This document shows, piece by piece, positions 26,446 through 35,892 of a stretch of DNA of 64,000 bases. The stretch's first letter is position 1. The number at the start of each line of letters is the position of its first letter. This stretch comes from Bacteroidota bacterium (GTDB lineage: Bacteria; Bacteroidota; Ignavibacteria; Kapaibacteriales; HRBIN21): positions 193,795-257,794 of the forward strand of contig JAUQPL010000001.1 of the NCBI GenBank assembly GCA_030550395.1, given 5' to 3'. The notes beneath the pieces are model-generated. The model was not told the origin of the DNA. It saw only the letters and a program-made list of their open reading frames with translations, and made no database searches. The translations under genes and the position numbers were made by a program.

Positions 26446-27083
26446 AAGCTGTTCGCCTTCGTCTGCATCCGGCAACGCCAGAGCGCCACAAATTGGAACG
26501 TATTGCCGAAGCATTACGCTACGGGGCATTGCTCCTCTATCCAACAGACACCGGCTTTGCTCTCGGCTGCCAGTTAGCTAACAAGATGGCCATTGATCGC
26601 CTGCGGCTTATTCGTCGTCTTCCTCAGGGCAAACCCCTGACCTTTCTATGCGACTCCCTCAAGCATCTGTCTGAGTTTGCTTACGTTTCCACCAGCGCCT
26701 ACCGTATCCTAAAACGCCTGGTACCGGGTCCGTATACGTTCATCTTGCCAGCAACGAGAGCAGTCCCGTACTACGCTCAGGACTTAAAGCGCAAGACCGT
26801 CGGTATCCGAGTTCCCGATTCCACCGTATGCTTAGCGCTGCTTCGCACGTTCGGTTCCCCGATTATCTCCATCAGTGCCGTCAGCGATGAGGAAGAAACC
26901 GTAGCCCCCGACGTCTTGATTGAGAAGTTTGCCTCCCAGGTAGACATCATTGTGGAGACCGAAGAGTACCACTTTCTGGGCCCCTCCACGATCATTGACC
27001 TGACCGAGGATGTCCCGCGTCTCCTCCGTCGGGGTGCAGGATTGGAACGGGCTCTTACAGTTCTCCCTCTGGAATCCCCTTGA
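26442..27083 (+). CDS. YciO/YrdC/Sua5-family protein
   Basis: 213 residues. The family binds an L-threonine/ATP-derived nucleotide and, in Sua5/TsaC, makes threonylcarbamoyl-AMP for tRNA t6A. Visible signatures are LLLYPTDTGFALGCQ, the RRLPQGKPLTFLC loop, PGPYTFILPATRAVP, KTVGIRVPDS and SPIISISAVS. Length and the FALGCQ wording are closest to the YciO subgroup, whose function is less certain than TsaC, so it may not be the t6A enzyme. Start ATG at 26442 overlaps the upstream stop. The neighbouring DUF1501 gene is convergent with a 23-bp gap. Confidence 0.88.
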   Translation: MKAVRLRLHPATPERHKLERIAEALRYGALLLYPTDTGFALGCQLANKMAIDRLRLIRRLPQGKPLTFLCDSLKHLSEFAYVSTSAYRILKRLVPGPYTFILPATRAVPYYAQDLKRKTVGIRVPDSTVCLALLRTFGSPIISISAVSDEEETVAPDVLIEKFASQVDIIVETEEYHFLGPSTIIDLTEDVPRLLRRGAGLERALTVLPLESP

Positions 27084-27106
27084 AATCCCCTTTCCGGTGC
27101 CTGCCC

Positions 27107-28669
27107 TTACCGAACCACCTCAAATGCTCGCGTTGCTGTACGGCGTCCCACGCGCAGGCGCAAAAGGTATATGCCAGGGCTCAACTGTCCAAGATAGACA
27201 GGAATACGGTGGTGTCCGGCACTGTGCTCACCATGGAGGAGATTCGACAGCCGTCGCCCCTGAAGGTCCATCAACGAGAGCTCCACATATCCATCGGCTG
27301 GTAACGTGAAAGAAAGCGTTGCCACCTGTGATGCTGGATTCGGATACACTTCTAAGCGGAACTCCTCCGGAGGTGCTTCCCCGACCACCGTTGGCACTTG
27401 GAAGAGTGGCAACGGGGAGAAGTCCCGTAACAGAATGCTCTGGACCTGTGCCTGTGGAGCTCCAAACCACTGGAGCAAAGCCGCAGCATAGACCTGGCGG
27501 TAGTCGTACTGCATAAGGAGGTCGCCGCGTGGGTCTAGATTTGCCAGATCAGGATCACGCCCATGGACTCGCCCACCAAGCACCTGCGTGCCGAACACGA
27601 ACAGAGGTGCTGCTGTACCGTGGTCCGTTCCACGAGTTACGTTTTCTTGTACCCGTCGCCCGAATTCGGAGAAAGTCATTCCGGCGACGCGATCGGCCAC
27701 TCCCAGTGCTTTGAGGTCATCTATGAAGGCCCTAACCGCATCGGAAAGCTCCTGTAAGAGGGAAGCATGGACCCCTGCAACTCCTCCTTGATAGGCGTGG
27801 GTATCAAAGGCATTGCGCTCAATTCCAACCACATAGACTTTTGCGCCTAAGCCCCCGCTGATGAGCTGGGCAACGATGCGCAGTTTCTGCGCAAGATCGG
27901 TATCCGGATAGGTGACCCGATTAGTCCCCCGTTCGGCAGCCCGGCGGACGAACTCCGCATAGCGCTGAGATGCTTTCGCAATAGAACGGACAAAGAGCAA
28001 TTCCTGCCCTGCTGGGGTATCCGGAACAGAACCACCAAATTCTATGTCTCCTTGAGAGACCAAGCGGTAAAATTGCCGTGGGTCCCGGAAGCTAATACCC
28101 AAGAGCCCACGTTCACTGTTGAGTACCAGTGAAGAGGCTCCTCCAATCTGAACAGCCAACGGCTCCGGCGGGAGTTCACCCACGGGGAGATCTGCCACCA
28201 AAGTCTCTAAGTACCGCCCGAGCCAGCCCGTTCCCAGGAAAACATCCGCATCGGTGGCTGTCACCCAGATATCGGTGCCACGGAAGTGCGAACGGTCAGG
28301 ATTGGGGTAGATGACCCCTTGGACAATGGCCAACTCTCCCCGGTCGTAGAGCTCCTTGAAGCCTGCTAATGCTGGATGCCATCCTAAGGTATCCGTCAAG
28401 GGCAAAGTCTGTGCCTTGGGAATTGCAATAGTTGGGCGGGCATTATAGTAGAGCGGGTTCTCTACCGGCACGAGCGTATTGAGTCCATCATTTCCTCCCT
28501 GGAGCTGGATAAGCACGAAGACCCGGTTGCTTTGTTCGGTCAACTTCCGCAAGCGGCTCAACGTTGGGGTATACGCCAAAGCTTGGGCTGGGAAGCGTCC
28601 CAGAGCTGGGAGGGCTGAAAGCACTATCCCCGTCCGAACTGCCTGTGCGAGGAATTGACGCCGCTTCAT
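27107..28669 (-). CDS. DUF1501 protein with twin-arginine-like signal and T9SS sorting domain
   Basis: 520 residues. The N-terminus has MKRRQFLAQAVRTG and a hydrophobic stretch, a twin-arginine-type export signal. The DUF1501 body shows IQLQGGNDGLNTLVPVE, ELAIVQGVIYPNPDRSHF, GTGWLGRYL, NAFDTHAYQ and GMTFSEFGRRVQEN...DHG, the sulfatase-like fold pattern of this family. About residues 435-520 form a type-A T9SS sorting domain (LEVYPNPASQVATLSF, SLMDLQGRRL, LSPGIYLLRL), so the product is probably secreted across the outer membrane or displayed. It follows the DUF1800 gene by 17 bases; the two families are nearly always paired. The enzymatic role of the pair is not established. Confidence 0.88.
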   Translation of the reverse strand: MKRRQFLAQAVRTGIVLSALPALGRFPAQALAYTPTLSRLRKLTEQSNRVFVLIQLQGGNDGLNTLVPVENPLYYNARPTIAIPKAQTLPLTDTLGWHPALAGFKELYDRGELAIVQGVIYPNPDRSHFRGTDIWVTATDADVFLGTGWLGRYLETLVADLPVGELPPEPLAVQIGGASSLVLNSERGLLGISFRDPRQFYRLVSQGDIEFGGSVPDTPAGQELLFVRSIAKASQRYAEFVRRAAERGTNRVTYPDTDLAQKLRIVAQLISGGLGAKVYVVGIERNAFDTHAYQGGVAGVHASLLQELSDAVRAFIDDLKALGVADRVAGMTFSEFGRRVQENVTRGTDHGTAAPLFVFGTQVLGGRVHGRDPDLANLDPRGDLLMQYDYRQVYAAALLQWFGAPQAQVQSILLRDFSPLPLFQVPTVVGEAPPEEFRLEVYPNPASQVATLSFTLPADGYVELSLMDLQGRRLSNLLHGEHSAGHHRIPVYLGQLSPGIYLLRLRVGRRTATRAFEVVR

Positions 28670-28686
28670 TTCTATCCTCCGCCAGC

Positions 28687-30177
28687 TTAGGTCAACTGAT
28701 ACTCCGGCAGACGGGTTATTGCTTTAAGTAGTAGCCGAACTCGAGCGTCGGCATTCGGCGCATCAAGCTTCCATTCGTATTCCGGCGCTCCCTGCAAAAG
28801 CTCGCCCAGGAGCCATTCTTCCTGCTCCTGTGTAATCGGATATGCCAGAAGGAAGCGTGCCACGTCGCGGACAAACTGCCGCGCTTGATGATGCGAAGAA
28901 AAGCGTCGGGCAAAGGCAAGCACGTCTACGCGGAAGGGCAGAGGCTCTCCCCGCAGAGTCCGTTCATCCAGGAGGGTTTCCGCAATTCGTTGGCGCAGAG
29001 GTAATGTCATGCTCGTCATCCAAAGCCGGTGCCCCTTCCACCCCTCCACTGTTGGCGGATTCAGAAGTTCTAACTCCAAAACCGCCGCGGCCCGCACTCC
29101 GTAATCCATTGCCTCCACATCCCGAATCCCCAGCTGTCGCAAGAGCCCAACAGTAAAGTCCAGAGGCGACTTGATTTGAGCCCCGTAGAATTGTGGATCA
29201 AAGAAATGGGCACTTCCCAGAAGCGTTCGCAGCACCGGCTTGAGCTCAAAGTCATTCTGTACCAGCAATTGTGCCAATTGGCCCACGATACGTTCATCCG
29301 GAACAGCATAGACGAAGAAGCGATAGAGCTTCCGAGCAAGGAAAAGAGGACAAGCTGGGTGCTCAAAGATGATACGAATCACATCATCCGTACCCCAACG
29401 CCCTGTCTGCCCAAGGAAGGTCTTGACTCCATCATCGAACCGCTGAGGCACGAAGACAGAACGCAATCCGATAACGCGCCACCCCGTCAGCGCTCGTGTT
29501 GCCGCAACTACGTCCCACTCGGTGTAATTACCCACCCCTAAGGTAAAAAGCTCCAAAAGCTCGCGGGCGAAGTTCTCATTAGGCTTTCCCACCATGTTTT
29601 CGTTGTTGTCCAGATAGATCAGCATCGCTGGATCTGAAACCATTGCCCGGGTCAGGGCTCGGATATTGCCCCAGACCATGCGCCGGAAAGTATCGTTTTG
29701 AATGTAGTGGTACTGTGGTGTCCGCACTTTGTCCTTGTCCGTAGTGAAATGGTTGTGCCAGAAGAACACCATCTTTTCCCGCAGCGAACGGTCGCTTTCT
29801 ACCATCAAGCGGAACCACCAACGTTGAAGCTCTGCCATCCGCTGAGCATCAAGGGCTAAATCCGGTGGATAGCGCGGTTCCTCGTTCACCCAAACGCCTG
29901 GGGCCTCGGGAAGTGGCAGATCACGCAGGAGAGTTTCCACCACTTCTTGTGGTGTTCGTGTCAATGCCCACTCTATTTCCTCCTTTGTTGCTTGGAATCC
30001 TGCCCGGCGCAGCAAATGCCCCGCGCTTCGCTCATCCCATGGCACCTCTGCAGAGGGTACATAAGGCTCCAATCCCGCCGGAACCTGCAGAGGCTTCCCC
30101 GAGGAGAGCTGCTCAAGAAGCGTTAAGCCCCGTCGGAAAGGATCCACAACCGTCGTCAGGAATTCCCGCCGTTGCAT
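28687..30177 (-). CDS. DUF1800 family protein
   Basis: 496 residues. The N-terminus begins MQRREFLTTVV, twin-arginine-like but with a weak hydrophobic core, so export is uncertain. The family signatures are HLLRRAGFQATKEEI near residue 55, the LREKMVFFWHNHFTT motif around 130, NENFARELLELFTLG and a tryptophan-rich ATRALTGWRV. The helical C-terminal half contains EHPACPLFLARKLYRFFV and LKSPLDF-type elements. There is no T9SS domain here, unlike its DUF1501 partner. Function is unknown; the pair is common in Bacteroidota and Planctomycetes. It is first in a two-gene unit. A weak promoter-like TAAGTTTA lies 41 bases upstream (30219-30226, minus). Confidence 0.87.
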   Translation of the reverse strand: MQRREFLTTVVDPFRRGLTLLEQLSSGKPLQVPAGLEPYVPSAEVPWDERSAGHLLRRAGFQATKEEIEWALTRTPQEVVETLLRDLPLPEAPGVWVNEEPRYPPDLALDAQRMAELQRWWFRLMVESDRSLREKMVFFWHNHFTTDKDKVRTPQYHYIQNDTFRRMVWGNIRALTRAMVSDPAMLIYLDNNENMVGKPNENFARELLELFTLGVGNYTEWDVVAATRALTGWRVIGLRSVFVPQRFDDGVKTFLGQTGRWGTDDVIRIIFEHPACPLFLARKLYRFFVYAVPDERIVGQLAQLLVQNDFELKPVLRTLLGSAHFFDPQFYGAQIKSPLDFTVGLLRQLGIRDVEAMDYGVRAAAVLELELLNPPTVEGWKGHRLWMTSMTLPLRQRIAETLLDERTLRGEPLPFRVDVLAFARRFSSHHQARQFVRDVARFLLAYPITQEQEEWLLGELLQGAPEYEWKLDAPNADARVRLLLKAITRLPEYQLT

Positions 30178-30305
30178 CGTAGCTACCCCACCGTGGGACT
30201 TCCCCTATGGGACGCTTATAAACTTAAGCACTTCCCAGCACATTCGCAATGCGACGGCTGTTTCTATTATCCGCATCCTCACCGGTCATCAGTAACCATG
30301 GGGGT

Positions 30306-30860
30306 CTATTGCGTCAGTGATACCCGCCGCCCTCTCCAAGCTTGATATAGCTGCCACCATCGGCGAGCGTATACGCCCGTAGAAGAAATTATGCCCACAA
30401 TGCTCAGTGCAATCCCCACCGCTAGCCAATCTTCCCAGTGCAGATAAGCAGCAAATAAGGTACCGGCTATCGCCAAAGCGGTCCACTTCCCTGGGGGCAG
30501 CGCTGGCAAAATTTGCCGGCTCCAATGCCACGCAATAGCCCCGCCCAGCAGTAAGAGAGCATCGCGGACAATCACTAATACGATAAACCATACCGGTAGC
30601 TTCTGCTGAAGCACAAGGATGATGGCAGCGACTCCAGCAACCACTTTGTCCGCCAACGGGTCTAATGCCTTCCCCACCTCCGTTATCTGCTTCTGTTGCC
30701 GCGCCAACACTCCGTCTGCAACATCAGACAGCAATGCCCATATTCCAAGGATGAGCACCCAGGGTGTGGATTCCGTCAATAGAGCCCATGCCAGCGGCGC
30801 AGCGGATACCAAACGCAGCAGGCTCAGTACGTTAGAAACCGTCCACAGCGACTGTGCCAT
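30306..30860 (-). CDS. CDP-alcohol phosphatidyltransferase family protein
   Basis: 184 residues with about five membrane helices. The catalytic motif DGxxAR(x8)GxxxDxxxD is intact in DGVLARQQKQITEVGKALD followed by PLADK. Enzymes of this family transfer a phosphoalcohol from CDP-diacylglycerol or CDP-alcohols; phosphatidylglycerophosphate synthase (PgsA) is the usual member of this size. The exact substrate cannot be assigned from the motif. It is last in the purD operon and overlaps the symporter gene by 29 bases. Confidence 0.85.
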   Translation of the reverse strand: MAQSLWTVSNVLSLLRLVSAAPLAWALLTESTPWVLILGIWALLSDVADGVLARQQKQITEVGKALDPLADKVVAGVAAIILVLQQKLPVWFIVLVIVRDALLLLGGAIAWHWSRQILPALPPGKWTALAIAGTLFAAYLHWEDWLAVGIALSIVGIISSTGVYARRWWQLYQAWRGRRVSLTQ

Positions 30861-32244
30861 GATTCCGCCTCATCCACAGGAGACTGATTCCCAAACCGAC
30901 TACGAGCCCAACAAAAGCTGGTTGGACCACGTGCCACGTCCCCGGTAGTAGCCGCAGCTCACCAAGCAGCATCCATACAGCAGCCGAAAGGGTCGTCAAA
31001 CCCATGAGGGGAGCGACACGATTTTTTGGCAGCCGAAAGCGCTGTGTGTACCCGAAAACAAATGGGAACAGCAACGCCGGAACCGCAAGCGACGCCGTCC
31101 GCACAATCAGTTCCACGGCAGAAGGTATAAGTCCTGCCATCCCAATGCCCATCCCCATCGTCAGGAGCAACCCTATTTGGGTCAAACGCCTTACGGAATA
31201 ACGCCCCTTGAGTCCCGGAATCTCTGACAAGAGGTCGTGTCCTACCGTCGCAGCACTGAGAAAGGCATAGCTTTCTAAGGTCGACATCACCGCTGCAAAG
31301 AGTGCCACCACGAATACCCCCTTCCATCCCACTGGCAGCACAGCTTCTGCCAATGCCGGATAGGTATTGAGCGGTTCCGTCGGCACGAACGCACGGGCAT
31401 AGAGCGCCGTGGTAATACTTATGGCGTCAAACAGTAGCCAGAAAAGTACCGAGATGGCAATTCCCATACGCGCAGTCCGCACTGAACGAGCCGCTGCGCA
31501 TCGCTGATAGAAGCTCGGGTCTACAAACGTCTGCAGGGCTATGAGAAACCACACCGCTATCCCTGACCAGCCCAGGAGTCCAGGAACGGAGCGATGGGCC
31601 GGAGGCAATGCCTGCCACATCTGCAATGGACTGCCCCAGCGTTGAACGCAAAATCCCAACAGCACAGCAAAACCGGCATACATCAATACAAACTGCAACG
31701 CATTCGTGAGGACATCCGCTCGGAAGCCGCCCGTATAAAGGTACGCTACGGAAAAGAGTGCCCCCACCACGAGGGCAATTTCCAGCGACCATCCCGTAAT
31801 GGCCTGGAGCAAAGTGGCGAGCATGAGGAGATAGGATGCGGGGATTGTTATCAGGAGCATCACCAACGCCGCGATGCGTCCCGCCTGCTGCCCGTATAGG
31901 AGACACATCTGCTGGGGAATCGTTAACGTTTGCGACGCCCGAATCCGCCCTGCAATGGCAAAGGCAAAGACAAAAGCCACCAAGTAGTACGGCACCCCAA
32001 CGCAAAGCCACGCAACCACACCGTAACGGTGGACAAATTCTCCGACTCCAATAATCGCCCCATACCAAGTCGCCACTAATGTTGCAACGAACAAAGGGAG
32101 AGTAAGACGCCGTCCCGCCAGCAAGTATTCCTCCGCTTCGCTGGCTCGCTCTCCACGTATACGGGGTACAATCCCAAAGCCAATCAACAACAAAAGCAGC
32201 CCATATCCTCCCACCACAACCCAATCCTCAACTGACAAGTGCAT
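30832..32244 (-). CDS. Sodium:solute symporter (SSS family)
   Basis: 470 residues with about 13 hydrophobic helices. Family features are EEYLLAGRRLTLPLFVATLVATWYGA in the helix 1-2 region, LYTGGFRADVLTNALQFVLMYAG (a sodium-symporter signature) and WFLIALQTFVDPSFYQRCAAA. The A-x-M-S-T-L-E element (AAVMSTLESYAFLSAATVGHDL) is the Na2-site helix of SSS proteins. It would import a solute with Na+; the substrate is unknown. Its start overlaps the epimerase gene by 17 bases, and the neighbouring genes give no clue to the solute. Confidence 0.88.
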   Translation of the reverse strand: MHLSVEDWVVVGGYGLLLLLIGFGIVPRIRGERASEAEEYLLAGRRLTLPLFVATLVATWYGAIIGVGEFVHRYGVVAWLCVGVPYYLVAFVFAFAIAGRIRASQTLTIPQQMCLLYGQQAGRIAALVMLLITIPASYLLMLATLLQAITGWSLEIALVVGALFSVAYLYTGGFRADVLTNALQFVLMYAGFAVLLGFCVQRWGSPLQMWQALPPAHRSVPGLLGWSGIAVWFLIALQTFVDPSFYQRCAAARSVRTARMGIAISVLFWLLFDAISITTALYARAFVPTEPLNTYPALAEAVLPVGWKGVFVVALFAAVMSTLESYAFLSAATVGHDLLSEIPGLKGRYSVRRLTQIGLLLTMGMGIGMAGLIPSAVELIVRTASLAVPALLFPFVFGYTQRFRLPKNRVAPLMGLTTLSAAVWMLLGELRLLPGTWHVVQPAFVGLVVGLGISLLWMRRNHGTVAVDGF

Positions 32245-33166
32245 TCCCCATTTGCCGTCGGAATGCTGCCACTGTCCGTGCTAATCCTTCGGGCAGAGGG
32301 GTTCGCGGCTGCCAGCCGAGCTCCCGGGCAATACGGGCATAAGAACAGACACTCCGCCGCACTTCCCCTGGCCGTCGCGGAGCAAAACGCGGTGAGATAG
32401 CTGTTCCAATGAGTTGCTGCAACAACTCCAACAGGGCATTCACCGTAAGCTCTTGCCCACTGCTACAATGGTAAATACCATGAGCATGGGGTAACAAGGC
32501 CAGGACATTCGCTTCGGCAATATCGCCGACATAGACGAAATCCCGCCTCTGCTCCCCATCGCCATAAATAACCGGCTGTTCGCCCTGCAGAAGCCGTCCA
32601 GTGAAAATTGCCACAACCCCTGCCTCCCCATGGGTACCCTGCCGTGGACCGTATACGTTCGTATACCGCAGTATCACGGCCTCCAAACCATAAAGTCGGC
32701 TGTAGCACAGCAAGTATTGCTCTGCTGCTAGCTTTGCGACTCCATAAGGCGACAGCGGCTGCAGAGGATGGGACTCGAATGCTGGGAAGTGCTGCTGCTC
32801 CCCATATACCGTCCCTCCTGAAGAAGCCAAGATGACACGGCGAACTCCAGCACGCCGTGCTGCCTCGTAGACATTGAGACTCCCTAAAACATTGCGCTGT
32901 GCATCCCAGAGCGGCTGCTCCACCGATACGCTCACAGAAACTTGCGCCGCATGGTGATTGACAACCTCAATGTGGTATTCTGCCAAAAGTTCCGACAGCT
33001 CTGGATCATTCACATCCATCACCACGAGCCTTGCTTCCGGAGGGACATAGTCCCGACAACCGGTAGAGAGGTCATCAATCACAAGTACCTCATGCCCGGC
33101 CCGTAAGTAAGCTTCCACAACATGCGAACCAATAAACCCTGCCCCCCCGGTGACGGCAATATTCAT
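32228..33166 (-). CDS. NAD-dependent epimerase/dehydratase, UDP-glucose 4-epimerase-like
   Basis: 312 residues, extended SDR. The NAD-binding motif is VTGGAGFIGSHV at the N-terminus, with DDLSTG at the end of beta2. The catalytic pair is in LSPYGVAKLAAEQYL (YxxxK), with an SSGGTVYGE serine segment before it. RYTNVYGPRQ, YGDGEQRRDFVYVGDIAEAN and the C-terminal GWQPRTPLPEGL are typical of UDP-sugar 4-epimerases used in envelope polysaccharide synthesis. The precise sugar is unknown. It overlaps purD by 4 bases (ATGA) and the symporter by 17. Confidence 0.88.
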   Translation of the reverse strand: MNIAVTGGAGFIGSHVVEAYLRAGHEVLVIDDLSTGCRDYVPPEARLVVMDVNDPELSELLAEYHIEVVNHHAAQVSVSVSVEQPLWDAQRNVLGSLNVYEAARRAGVRRVILASSGGTVYGEQQHFPAFESHPLQPLSPYGVAKLAAEQYLLCYSRLYGLEAVILRYTNVYGPRQGTHGEAGVVAIFTGRLLQGEQPVIYGDGEQRRDFVYVGDIAEANVLALLPHAHGIYHCSSGQELTVNALLELLQQLIGTAISPRFAPRRPGEVRRSVCSYARIARELGWQPRTPLPEGLARTVAAFRRQMGNALVS

Positions 33167-34434
33167 ATTTGGAGCCCCGCAGCGATATCACGCCGATACA
33201 TTTTGCCCTCAAACTGAATGCTTTCCGCAGCCGCATAACACCGCTGTCGGGCCTCCTCTAACGTAGGCGCCACTGCTACAACATTCAACACCCGTCCTCC
33301 TGCCGTCCAAAGAGCCCCATTCTCCCATCGGGTTCCAGCATGAAAGACAAGCACCCCCTGCTGCACCGCTTGCTCTATTCCCGTAATCCGAAAGCCCGTC
33401 CGATAGGCTCCCGGATATCCGTCCGAGGCCAATACAACACAACAGGCATAACCCTGAGAAACCGTGCGGAGAGCACCTCGGGCTAGCTTACCCATTGCAG
33501 CACTTCCAAGCAATGCTAACCAGTCTGCCTCCGCCACAGGGATAACTACCTGTGCCTCGGGGTCTCCAAAACGCACGTTGAACTCTAACACAAACGGTTC
33601 TCCGTTGACAACCATAAGTCCTACGTAAAGACACCCAACAAACGGCATCCGACGGTCGGCCAGCGCCCTAAGAGTCGGATGTAGAATCCGTGTCTGAATC
33701 CGTTGCAACAGCGACGGCGTTACCCACGGCACAGGAGCATAGGCTCCCATACCTCCCGTGTTCTTGCCACGCTCTCCTTCTAACGCTCGCTTGTAGTCAC
33801 GTGCCGGTGCCAATACGACGTAATCAGAACCATCACAGATAGCCAGGATGGATACCTCCTCGCCTGTTAGAAACTCTTCTATGACCACCGTTTGCCCAGC
33901 TTCCCCAAAAGCCCCTTGAAAGAGGGCTTGCAAAGCTGCAAACGCTTCCTCTCGGCTCTGAGCCACTGTCACCCCCTTCCCCGCCGCCAACCCGCTGGCC
34001 TTCAGTACCACCGGGAGGGGGTGAGTTTCCACATACTGCCATGCCTTGTCTTGCTCTTCAACCGAGAAGACCCGATACCGTGCCGTCGGGATCCCATGCT
34101 CCTCCATAAAACGCTTTGCAAATGCCTTCGACGCCTCCAATTGCGCAGCCTCCCGGGAAGGGCCAAAAACCAGCACCCCATGCTCCCGTAACACATCCCC
34201 AATTCCCCGACTCAGCGGTTCCTCTGGACCCACAACGACCAAGCGAATTCGCTCGGCAACACAGAAGCGGGCAATTTCCCGATGCTCCGATATCGGGATT
34301 TCTACCGGATCGGCTATCTCCCACATGCCGGGATTCCCAGGCAAGACAAATACATGCGGACGCTCCGGCGAATGAACGAACGCCCACGTCAAGGCATGCT
34401 CCCGACCACCGCTGCCCAGTACCAATACCCGCAT
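33163..34434 (-). CDS. purD: Phosphoribosylamine-glycine ligase
   Basis: 423 residues, the standard length. It catalyses ATP-dependent joining of glycine to phosphoribosylamine, step 2 of purine synthesis. The N-terminal MRVLVLGSGGREHALTWAF is diagnostic. The ATP-grasp domain shows PTARYRVF, VVLKASGLAAGKGVTVA, VVIEEFLTGEEVSILAICDG and KRALEGERGKNTGGMGAYAP; VLEFNVRFGDPEAQV carries the metal ligands. It heads an operon with the epimerase, symporter and CDP-alcohol transferase genes, none of them purine genes. The rpsD terminator sits immediately upstream. Confidence 0.96.
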   Translation of the reverse strand: MRVLVLGSGGREHALTWAFVHSPERPHVFVLPGNPGMWEIADPVEIPISEHREIARFCVAERIRLVVVGPEEPLSRGIGDVLREHGVLVFGPSREAAQLEASKAFAKRFMEEHGIPTARYRVFSVEEQDKAWQYVETHPLPVVLKASGLAAGKGVTVAQSREEAFAALQALFQGAFGEAGQTVVIEEFLTGEEVSILAICDGSDYVVLAPARDYKRALEGERGKNTGGMGAYAPVPWVTPSLLQRIQTRILHPTLRALADRRMPFVGCLYVGLMVVNGEPFVLEFNVRFGDPEAQVVIPVAEADWLALLGSAAMGKLARGALRTVSQGYACCVVLASDGYPGAYRTGFRITGIEQAVQQGVLVFHAGTRWENGALWTAGGRVLNVVAVAPTLEEARQRCYAAAESIQFEGKMYRRDIAAGLQI

Positions 34435-34455
34435 TGGTTGCCCTCAGCCCAGCTA

Positions 34456-34500
34456 ACCAAAAAAGTATGGCGGCTTGCCCCACAGGACAAAGCCGCCATT
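34456..34500 (-). terminator. Rho-independent terminator of rpsD
   Basis: Perfect 10-bp inverted repeat ATGGCGGCTT / AAGCCGCCAT at 34467-34476 and 34490-34499 with a 13-base loop. On the minus strand the hairpin is followed by ACTTTTTTGG. It lies 20 bases after the rpsD stop. Confidence 0.85.
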
Positions 34501-34519
34501 ACCCATCCAACACCCACGA

Positions 34520-35125
34520 TTACCGCGAGTAAAACTCCACCACCATCGGTACTTCGCAGATAACTGGAATCTCTTCCCGGGGCGGGATATAAAGGAGACG
34601 CGCGGAGAAATCTGCTTTGGACACCTCCACATATGGAGGAGGTTGCACAAGCTGTCGGAGAGATTCCTGTATATCGGGAATACGCCGGCTTTTTTCGCGC
34701 ACCCGGATGACATCCCCAACGTTGACCCGGTAAGACGGAATATCCACCTTCTTCCCGTTCACCTCAATGTGCCCATGCCGAACGTATTGTCGCGCGGCGT
34801 AAATCGTCCGGGCAAATCCCGCCCGCAATACTAATGTATCCAACCGACGCTCCAACAGCTGGATCAGATTATCTGCCGTATTGCCTGCCATGCGGCTGGA
34901 CTCTTCGTAGTAACGCCGCAGCTGACGTTCATGGATAGCGTACTGGAACCGCAGACGCTGCTTTTCCAGAAGCTGCCTTCCATAGTCGGATAGCTTCGCC
35001 CGCCGCTTCTCCGGTCCATGTTGCCCTGGTGGATAGGGCTTCCGCTCCATATACTTCTGCGCCTTTGGCGTCAGCGCAATCCCTAGCTTGCGCGAAAGCT
35101 TTACCTTCGGTCCGGTGTACCTCAT
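34520..35125 (-). CDS. rpsD: 30S ribosomal protein S4
   Basis: 201 residues. S4 binds 16S rRNA at the five-way junction and starts 30S assembly. The N-terminus [16 protein letters not shown], the [15 protein letters not shown] segment and the S4 RNA-binding domain ([35 protein letters not shown]) are all clear. The zinc-binding cysteines found in some S4 proteins are absent. It has its own promoter and a strong terminator and is not beside rpsM, rpsK, rpoA or rplQ, the usual neighbours. Confidence 0.96.
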   Translation of the reverse strand: MRYTGPKVKLSRKLGIALTPKAQKYMERKPYPPGQHGPEKRRAKLSDYGRQLLEKQRLRFQYAIHERQLRRYYEESSRMAGNTADNLIQLLERRLDTLVLRAGFARTIYAARQYVRHGHIEVNGKKVDIPSYRVNVGDVIRVREKSRRIPDIQESLRQLVQPPPYVEVSKADFSARLLYIPPREEIPVICEVPMVVEFYSR

Positions 35126-35166
35126 GCGCTCTTGACTCCCTCGGATAAAGCACGACCAACAGCTTA

Positions 35167-35174
35167 CAAAAATA
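35167..35174 (-). promoter_or_regulatory. -7 box (TATTTTTG) of rpsD
   Basis: Exact TAnnTTTG on the minus strand, 41 bases before the rpsD ATG in the 89-bp gap behind ruvA. A purine-rich GAGGGAG lies about 12 bases before the ATG. Confidence 0.6.
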
Positions 35175-35214
35175 GGAAGCTCTCCCCAACACGAGGGAAC
35201 AGCATCACGCAGAC

Positions 35215-35823
35215 CTACCGCTGTCCTCGCTGCAGAGCCGCTTTGATCAGCTCTTCGGCCGTCCGTGCCTGAGCTGCTGCCCCGGAGTGGAGAGCTTCAC
35301 GCACCATCCGCTCGGCTTCACTTCGACTATACCCCAAAGCTACAAGCGCTGCCAAAGCCTCCTGGCGGACTGCGGCTGGGAGTCCAGACACTTCCTCTGC
35401 CTCTACTGCCTGAATCCGTCCCTGGAGCTCCAGTACCATGCGCTCGGCTGTCTTCCGCCCTACACCGGGCAATCGTTGCAACGTTGCAATATCCCGCCGC
35501 AGGATACTCTCCCGTATCTGTGCGACCGACATTGCAGACAAAATCGCCAATGCCGTCTTCGCCCCAATACCGGAAACGCTCCGCAAAAGTTCAAACAGCG
35601 TGCTCTCCGCCTCTGTCAAGAATCCAAAGAGAAAAACCTCCCCACGACCTCCAGGACCTTGGTAGAACTCCACCGCTGTCCACAAACGAATCCGGTTTCC
35701 CACCGCGGGAAGACGCTGCTGTGTTCCTTCTGGCACCAAAACCCGCAGTCCCACCCCTCCGCAGTTGATAAGCACACTCCCCTCGTCACAGCGGACCAGC
35801 TCCCCTTCAATGAAAGCCAACAT
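35215..35823 (-). CDS. ruvA: Holliday junction branch-migration protein RuvA
   Basis: 202 residues from the ATG at 35823; five further in-frame codons upstream (35838) are not typical of RuvA. The tetramer binds four-way junctions and loads RuvB. Domain I begins [10 protein letters not shown]; the helix-hairpin-helix pair is [20 protein letters not shown] and [20 protein letters not shown]; the C-terminal RuvB-binding domain has [20 protein letters not shown]. It is the last gene of a minus-strand group behind the CpoB-like gene, 69 bases downstream. ruvB and ruvC are not in the window. Confidence 0.95.
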   Translation of the reverse strand: MLAFIEGELVRCDEGSVLINCGGVGLRVLVPEGTQQRLPAVGNRIRLWTAVEFYQGPGGRGEVFLFGFLTEAESTLFELLRSVSGIGAKTALAILSAMSVAQIRESILRRDIATLQRLPGVGRKTAERMVLELQGRIQAVEAEEVSGLPAAVRQEALAALVALGYSRSEAERMVREALHSGAAAQARTAEELIKAALQRGQR

Positions 35824-35892
35824 CACCCCACTGCCCAATCGGCTTCACTGGCTCAGTATGGGGACGAAGGAGGCACCCTCTCATATCCTGAG

